In this document: piece by piece, positions 57,822 through 64,000 of the stretch
Layout of the letters: every line of letters begins with the position of its first letter
How positions within the stretch are numbered: the stretch's first letter is position 1
Position numbers and translations under genes: made by a program
NCBI GenBank assembly: GCA_914767715.1
Contig: OU612072.1
Coordinates: forward strand, 25,854,001-25,918,000
Source of the DNA: Membranipora membranacea
Taxonomy: Eukaryota > Bryozoa > Gymnolaemata > Cheilostomatida > Membraniporidae
DNA length: 64,000 nt
Direction: 5' to 3'
Notes under the pieces: model-generated
Databases searched by the model: none
Told to the model about the DNA's origin: nothing
What the model saw: only the letters and a program-made list of their open reading frames with translations

Positions 57822-58982
57822 TGGGATATGAAGTTCAACCCCACCAAGTGCGAGCACATAAAGTTCAGCCGCAAACCAAAGAAGACCATCGACAACACCT
57901 ATGTTCTCCACGGTATAGATATCCCCCAGGTAAATTTCACCAAGTACCTTGGAGTAAAACTGGAAAAGGACCTACGGTGGAACACGAACACCAACTTCAT
58001 ATCAGGAAAGGCGGCCAGCAGATTAGGATTCGTCTCGAGGACTATCCCATCCCCCAGAAAAACCCTTTAAACAGCTGGTCCGTCCTGTACTCGAATATGC
58101 TAGCACTGTGTGGGATCTGACCTTGAACACCACCCAGAGCGACGCGCTATGGGCTATCCAGAGAAAGACAGCTAGGTCAGTAAACAACATCAGTAGGACT
58201 GACAGGACCACAAGCACAACGGAGCTACTATGCAAGATGAACTGGGAGAAGCTATCATTCAGGAGGGAGTCAAGAAGACTTGGTTTATTTAGAGCAATGC
58301 ACTTTAATGAGATTGCCACCACTATCACTGATTACATCTCCCCTCTCTCAGCTACATCTGGTTTTAGCAGGAGGCATGAAATGCAATATCACCTCCCTCA
58401 CTGTAACTCATTACACCACCAGAACAACTTCTTCATCAAAACAGCGAAGGCCTGGAATCAGCTACCTGTGAGCAGTAATCTCCTAGTGGCACCACCTGTG
58501 GCAGGCTAGACTGGCATGTCAGAGAATACCCGGGACCTTCAGAAGAAGTTGGAGATTACACTACAAGAAGCAAGTAAGTAAGTGGTGTCATTCGTCAAGT
58601 ATAGCCCTGTTTCCTGCAATTGACATTGTAGAGGCTAGTTGATCACCATAAATTTTGACAAACACAAAATGCCTCAAATATAATTTGTATACAGACACAG
58701 CTCGAGTTGATATACCCTGAAGGAGAAAAGTAATCACCAAATGAAATATGTACCATTTCTCAAATACTAGGAACATCTGAATTTAAGACTAGCTAGCATT
58801 GACTCATCTTTACTTAAAATAGACTTCCAGCTCAGTTAGCTTGAGTAGGTAGTTAACATTAAGTAACCCCTAATGTAGCCAAACTAAACTCTAGCCAATA
58901 TTTCCTCTCACAAGTAAGTATAATGCTGTAATGTATCCACACTCACATTGAGAGGGGCTGGTAGCTTTGAGGTGAGCCTGTT

Positions 58983-58998
58983 GGGGGGGGGGGGGGCG
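58983..58998. repeat. Poly-G tract, about 15 nt
   Basis: Counterpart of 14698 and 39197. Confidence 0.8.
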
Positions 58999-59289
58999 AT
59001 GGGTACCATTAATGCTGGCTGGCATTTGCTTCACTCTTAAGATAACCTAACAACCAATGAACTAATCCAGGTCTGAGGAGACAACCTCCTCTTATATCTT
59101 ATATATAGTGTGTCAGAGGTTACTCAGATAGTCAGTCAAGCAATATAATCAGTTCAGCCTTAGATCAAGTTAATTTTCCTACATTTTATGTTGCTCTCAT
59201 TTGTTGGTACTGCAGCAGAAGGAGTGGGAGTAAATCCGAATGCAAGCTAGGTGGAAAAAACAACAGGATCTAGACAATCATACACAAAT

Positions 59290-59705
59290 AACCATCAGGT
59301 CAAACAATCAGGTCAAGTAATCATGTCATGTCTAATAATCAGGTCAAGTAATCGAGACATGTCTAATAATCAGGTAAAGTTACCAATTCATGTCTAACAA
59401 TCAGGGCGAGCAATCAAGCCATATTTAATAATCAGGGCAAGTAATCGAGTCATGTCTAATAATCAGGTCAAATAATCAAGTCAGGTCTACTGAGTAATCA
59501 AGTCACGTCTAATAATCAGGTCAAGTAATGAATTCATGTCTAATAGTCTGGTCAAGTAATCAAGTCATGTCTAATAATCAGGTCAAGAATTCAATTCCTG
59601 TCCAATAATTAGGTCAAGTAATCAAGTCATGTCTGATAATCATGTCAAGCATTCAAGTCAAGTCTAATTCTCAGGTAAAGTAATGGAGTTCAATAATCAG
59701 GTATT
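59290..59705. repeat. 31-bp satellite array, unit 3
   Basis: About 13 copies, closest in variant order to the unit 2 array but about two units shorter. Confidence 0.9.
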
Positions 59706-60319
59706 AATATTTGGGACACAAGTATTCTTTCTATTAGGTCTCTGCATCAACTGAATGACAATTGATAAAAATATTTTAAAAAAAGGATATAAAACATGCA
59801 GCGGTGTGGTCTGTTAGTCCAGGCATGAGAGCCAAGACTAGAGTGTCGAAAACTGAGACCACACTGGGTATGTTCTTGTTCAAATAGCTGTTATTTTGCC
59901 ATCTGATTTGTAAATGTCTGTTGTTTGAGAGATTCTATGGGTGTGTATCACGGGCTCAAGTGTTACTCCCCTTTTAATACCATCATGTATAGACAGCATC
60001 TGTACAGATAAGTCACAAACAGTTGACCACAAACATCGCAGAAAAATTGGTGTTAGTTAGATACAGTCTTTTATGTTGCCATAGTAAAGGACAACTCGTT
60101 GGGAGACGAATACTATGACAGGACCGAGTTTACAAAAAGTTTTTTCTCTGTCTAAATCAGAGGGGGTGTAGAATGCAGGATGTGGTCATATTTTATCAAC
60201 GCTCCTCTGTCCATATGGACTAACATTAAGTTAATGTGCTTTTGTTTTGTTTATTGGGCTAACTTTGAATATCAGATGCGAAGATTCATTTATGTGCCCA
60301 AGTCTTGGTTTCAGGGATT

Positions 60320-62702
60320 TATTGGCTAGTGGCAAACAAGATTTACTTTTTTGCCAAGATATGCTTTAGCACCAATTAAAACACAATGCTCAAACTACTG
60401 TTCAAACGATATCATCACATGTCAAAGATCTAGAGAAAAATCATCCAGATTCCTGCATCATCTTGATGGGTAATTTCAATCAGCTACCCTTCAAGCTTGC
60501 TGGATATTACCAATCAGTGAAAGCACCTACACGTAAAAACAGAATTCTAGATAAATGCTACATTAGGATTAAAGATGCGTTCAAACAATGTTGACAACTA
60601 GCTAAGCTTGGTGAATCTGACCATTATTTAACACATCTCATTCCTACCTACACTCCGTTATCCAAGTGCAAACCCACTAGAATAACTCGTCGTACCTATT
60701 CTGAAGAAAACTGTGAAAATCTGCAAGCTGCTCCTGACATCACTATTTGGGACAATTTAATTTCTGACAATGATGACCTTGATAAACAAACGAATATTAT
60801 CACTGACTATATTAACTTTTGTACCGATCTGTGCATACCAGAGAAGAGCGTCAGAGTTTGCACAAATCAAAAACCCTGGATCAATAAACAAATATCGGAG
60901 ATGATCGATGAGAAACAACAAGCCCACAAAACTGGTAACCGTAAACTCTACAACAAACTCAAACGCGACATCAATAAATATATTAAACAAGCCAAACAAG
61001 AATACTCTCGGAAAATACAGCGTAACCAAGCGAAAGAACCTGCTAAAGCCTGGACTGACATTAAAAATATTAGTGGATTACCTACTAATAGCCCAAAACC
61101 AACTCAACAAAATCCATTCAACTTAGATGACCTAAACACCTTCTTCACAAGATTTGAGAAGCCTCTCGCTGACCATCCTGACATCAATATAAACGCCACC
61201 ATAGCACCACCTTTAGAAATAGAAGAGGCTACTGTCTTAAAGCAGTTGAAATCGTTGAACTCGAGGAAAGGTCCAGGCCCTGATGGCCTCATCCCCAAAG
61301 TACTTAAGCTATGTGCCTATCAACTGGCGCCTGTCATAACGAAACTGTTCAATTTATCTATCACGTCTAAGTCAACCCCTACTTCCTGGAAATCGGCCAT
61401 TATCAAACCCCTACCCAAAATTAAGAATCCCGATAAACTTAAACAATACGAACCAATAGCGCTCACCAGTTGCCTGTGCAAAATGATGGAGAGACTTATT
61501 AAACATTACGTTATTACTCATACAGCTATGGACTGCCTTCAGTTTGCTTATCGTGCAAACCGCTCAACTCAAGATGCCCTTTTATGCCTCACTACTACCA
61601 TCACAGATTTCATTGACAAGAAAGCGTTAAATTATGCCAGGTGTCTGTTCCTTGACTTTTCTTCTGCATTCAACACAATACATGTTCCAGACTTAATCTA
61701 GCAACTATCACATCTCGACTCCAATGTCACTGAATGGATATACAGCTTCCTAACAAATCGCACCCAAAGAACAATAGTAGATGGTAATATTTCAAAACCC
61801 ATCATAACCAACACTGGCACATCCCAGGGTTGCTGTTTATCTCCACTTTTGTTTTCAATATATACCAATAGGATTACCTCAGACTTGAGTAACATTACTG
61901 TCATTAAATACACAGACGACACCTATATAATTGGATGCATATCAAATCAATCAGATCTTAGTGCCTATCTTGATGAGATTAGTAGAATTTCAAAGCAATG
62001 TTGTGATTTAAACCTATTGTTAAACGCCTCCAAGACTCAAGAAATAATGTTTTTTACTCAGCTTGTTAGGCCCATTACCCCTACTCTTATCCTTAACGGC
62101 ACGGAAGTTGATTTTTTGTGACAAAGTAAAATACCTTGGTGTTACTGTTGACGATAAACTCCGCTATCATGATCATATGCAATCCATAGTGACTACTGCA
62201 TCTCAACGCACGTATATTGTGAAAAATTTTGTATACTATAGCTCAAAGCCCCTTCCTCATATGTTATTCAATAGTTTTATTGTATCCCTCATCACTTACT
62301 GTCTCCCCATACCTTTTACAAGCATCCATGCAAGCGACAAGAAGTCCTTACGCAAAATATTTAAAGATGCCGCCAAGTTAGGGATTGAGCACCCCGATAT
62401 AGATGCTCTGGTGGCCAACCAGATCAAGACACTCGGACTACGGTACATACACGATGAAGAGCACTTTATCGATGAGTTTCTAACTAATTGCCCCTCAGGT
62501 CGCTACCGCACCGTTAAATATCGGGGTACATGGGGTAGAGACAGCTTTTTAAGACATCTCATACATACACTTAATAATATACTATTCTAAAAAACTTTTT
62601 ATACAACAGAGATCTGATTTTTTCCATGTTTTTCTTTCTTGTCAGTATTAACAACGTATTTCGTGACAAATTTTTGTCTATGATAGTAATAAATCCATCC
62701 AA
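60320..62702 (+). mobile_element. LINE family A, unit 3 copy
   Basis: Same location as in the other units. The endonuclease motif reads MGNFNQ instead of MGDFNQ (about 60464-60480), losing the conserved Asp. The 3' end AATAAATCCATCC at about 62702 is intact. Confidence 0.85.
60901..62121 (+). pseudogene. LINE A RT, unit 3, with internal stop
   Basis: The first frame (60901-61701) has KGPGPDG, then YEPIALTS (Arg to Glu in YRP), motif A LDFSSAFNTI, and stops at TAG in HVPDLI-stop-QLSH where unit 1 has Ser. It continues in frame through TGTSQGCCLSPLLFS and KYTDDTY up to the same six-T frameshift at GTEVDF as unit 1; the C-terminal part follows at 62063-62590. Inactive. Confidence 0.82.
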
Positions 62703-63073
62703 AATCTGTCAGGACAAACTATTGGTCTGTTCAAGTTTTTAATGTTTGGTCCAATCAAATTTGTAATACATTGCACTCTTAGTTGTTGCCCTACAGTCAC
62801 ATTTATGTTTAGAGCAAGGCATGATTTAAAATAAACCTTTCTCGTGGATGTCCTTATCTATAATATCTTATCTCTATTAGTGCTATATAAAATCAATTCT
62901 CATCTTATCAAGAGTTTGAGTGAGGCTTTATTGCTTTCAAAATTTGAGTGACAGTTAAAAATAACAGCAATGAAATATAAAAAAAAGACAAACTAATCAG
63001 TAATTTTGTTTCATTTTAAAAAAACTAGTATCATTTGAGCATTAAAGTAGCTGTAGTTAGATGTTCAAACTAC

Positions 63074-63144
63074 CTTTAGATATATTCACAAGAGCCTCCC
63101 TCACAAGTTTCAGATCTGTGATAGCGATTATCCATGATGCGTCG
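63074..63144 (-). CDS. Candidate next exon of the small secreted peptide gene, unit 3
   Basis: Same borders and length (71 nt) as 23238-23308. Four substitutions separate the copies: the open through-frame changes GPK to DLK and VME to VRE, while the RRIMDN frame changes only Asp to Glu and Thr to Ser (SETCEGGSCEYI). The pattern is mildly in favour of the latter frame or of no coding constraint. Confidence 0.3.
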
Positions 63145-63633
63145 CTGTTCAGAAATAAATATAAATATATCATGAATTAAATGAAAGTTTGACATGAGAA
63201 GATGATGGATACTGATCTGGACTAAACACCACAACTTTTATTAACCCACCGTATTTCCCACTCTGATAAAAAAACAGTAATGTGTGAGATTTTTCAAAGT
63301 CTTGCTTCACATAATTGATTTATAGTTGTTAAAGCTTCCTGATATTTCTGATAAAATAATACATACAGCAAGAAATAATATCCACATTAGTTCTGGAGCA
63401 TTTTCTTCAGACCACAAAACCGGAAGTTTGATGGGGGGATGAAGATTCCATGATCAGAAGATATAGAAGAGAACTCAGTGTGCAGGTTTTCCTGAGGACC
63501 AAGATGACCCTGTGTAATCTAACTTGTGCACAGATGATTCTGTAACTTTTTAATTTATTTATTTTTTAGCAGTGCACCAATGATGATTTCTTTAGCTGTA
63601 GAAATCAAATTTCTGAATTCACAGTTTACTTAC

Positions 63634-63733
63634 TGTGTGACGGCTTTTTTGTCGACCTCATTCTCCACCTACGACGGCCATCAGCAACAACAATCATCAT
63701 CATAAGAATCGCCAAAACAGCTACCAACCTCAT
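63634..63733 (-). CDS. Signal-peptide exon of a small basic secreted peptide, unit 3
   Basis: Acceptor at 63750, ATG at 63733, GTAAGT donor after 63634. Encodes MRLVAVLAILMMMIVVADG followed by RRRWRMRSTKKPSHS. Relative to unit 1 there are two silent changes (Ile, Leu codons of the signal peptide) and one conservative replacement in the basic part. Its promoter and first exon would lie past the window end. Confidence 0.45.
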
Positions 63734-64000
63734 TATGGCAGGATGTTTACTGAAAGAAGAAAAGAGTTTAAAGTAAGATATATGAGTAGGTGTGTTCGTT
63801 ATGATAGAGAGCTCGTTCACAGTGTAAGGTAAAATAGGGATAGAGGAATCAGCTTGTGGAACGAAACTTATGAACTTGTGAAATTTTTGTGAACATTATG
63901 AGGAATAATAAGGAATAATATCTGAAATAATTTAAACATACTGCTAGTATCCTTACATATTAAGAAACAAGCAGCGTTAATAAGATCACACAATATATGC

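Larger units (their letters stand above)
55849..58583 (+). mobile_element. CR1/Jockey-like LINE, unit 3 copy
   Basis: Same insertion point, same 5' end (tag-aagtcctatcaagg) and same AAGT tail as the unit 2 copy. Its endonuclease is better preserved; about 160 bp of RT are deleted between HGFR and NRQVTNWIEDF. Confidence 0.85.
52260..64000. repeat. Tandem segmental duplication, unit 3 (runs off the window)
   Basis: Collinear with unit 1 from tcaaaagtcttagataatg. It lacks about 200 bp at the AGXT2-like stop codon, the 107-nt exon, the solo LTR, the 16.56-17.64 kb block and also 17.66-20.06 kb (joined at about 59885). It shares the CR1 element with unit 2 and the peptide-gene exons with unit 1. 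Confidence 0.85.

Overview
This is eukaryotic, almost certainly invertebrate metazoan, DNA. It is AT-rich, coding information is in short exons with GT-AG borders and exact codon phases, the only recognisable host protein is a mitochondrial-type aminotransferase, and the interspersed repeats are L2/CR1/Jockey-like LINEs, MITEs, a solo LTR and long foldback elements. The species cannot be named from the sequence. No prokaryotic operon, CRISPR array or rRNA is present.

Layout. 1-3.4 kb: mostly unassigned, with two possible last exons of a tetraspanin-like gene (973-1228) and two minisatellites. 3.4-9.4 kb: foldback-arm repeats, a 330-bp tandem duplication, an inserted LINE whose RT frame is still open (5854-7383, minus) and a LINE 3' end. 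Three tandem copies of one segment follow: unit 1 about 9.39-25.3 kb, unit 2 about 32.49-45.8 kb, unit 3 about 52.26 kb to the window end. Between them lie two large palindromic (foldback) regions, 25.65-31.01 kb and about 46.2-51.7 kb.

Each unit carries, on the minus strand, 3' exons of an alanine--glyoxylate aminotransferase 2-like (AGXT2) gene. The exons align in order with the C-terminal part of AGXT2, but the roughly 105 residues holding the PLP-binding lysine are absent in all three units, and every copy has its own frameshift, stop, deletion or damaged splice site. They are read here as duplicated pseudogenes. Each unit also has a plus-strand LINE (family A) at the same relative place. 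Units 2 and 3 share a CR1-like LINE that unit 1 lacks; unit 1 alone has a solo LTR with a 5-bp target duplication and a perfect 96-bp hairpin MITE with an 8-bp target duplication. Units 1 and 3 keep a small minus-strand gene candidate whose coding exon starts with a signal peptide followed by an Arg/Lys-rich segment; in unit 1 it has a TATA box and an upstream non-coding exon. Unit 2 has lost it.

The units act as natural filled-site/empty-site comparisons, so several insertions and deletions can be delimited to the base without any search. Most shared events group units 2 and 3, but one AGXT2 frameshift groups units 1 and 3, which suggests gene conversion or a recurrent slip. The most interesting items are the small secreted basic peptide candidate, the 96-bp perfect hairpin, the foldback element whose arms are tandem repeats around about 1.9 kb of otherwise single-copy DNA with a tRNA-like sequence, and the U2 snRNA 5'-end fragment.
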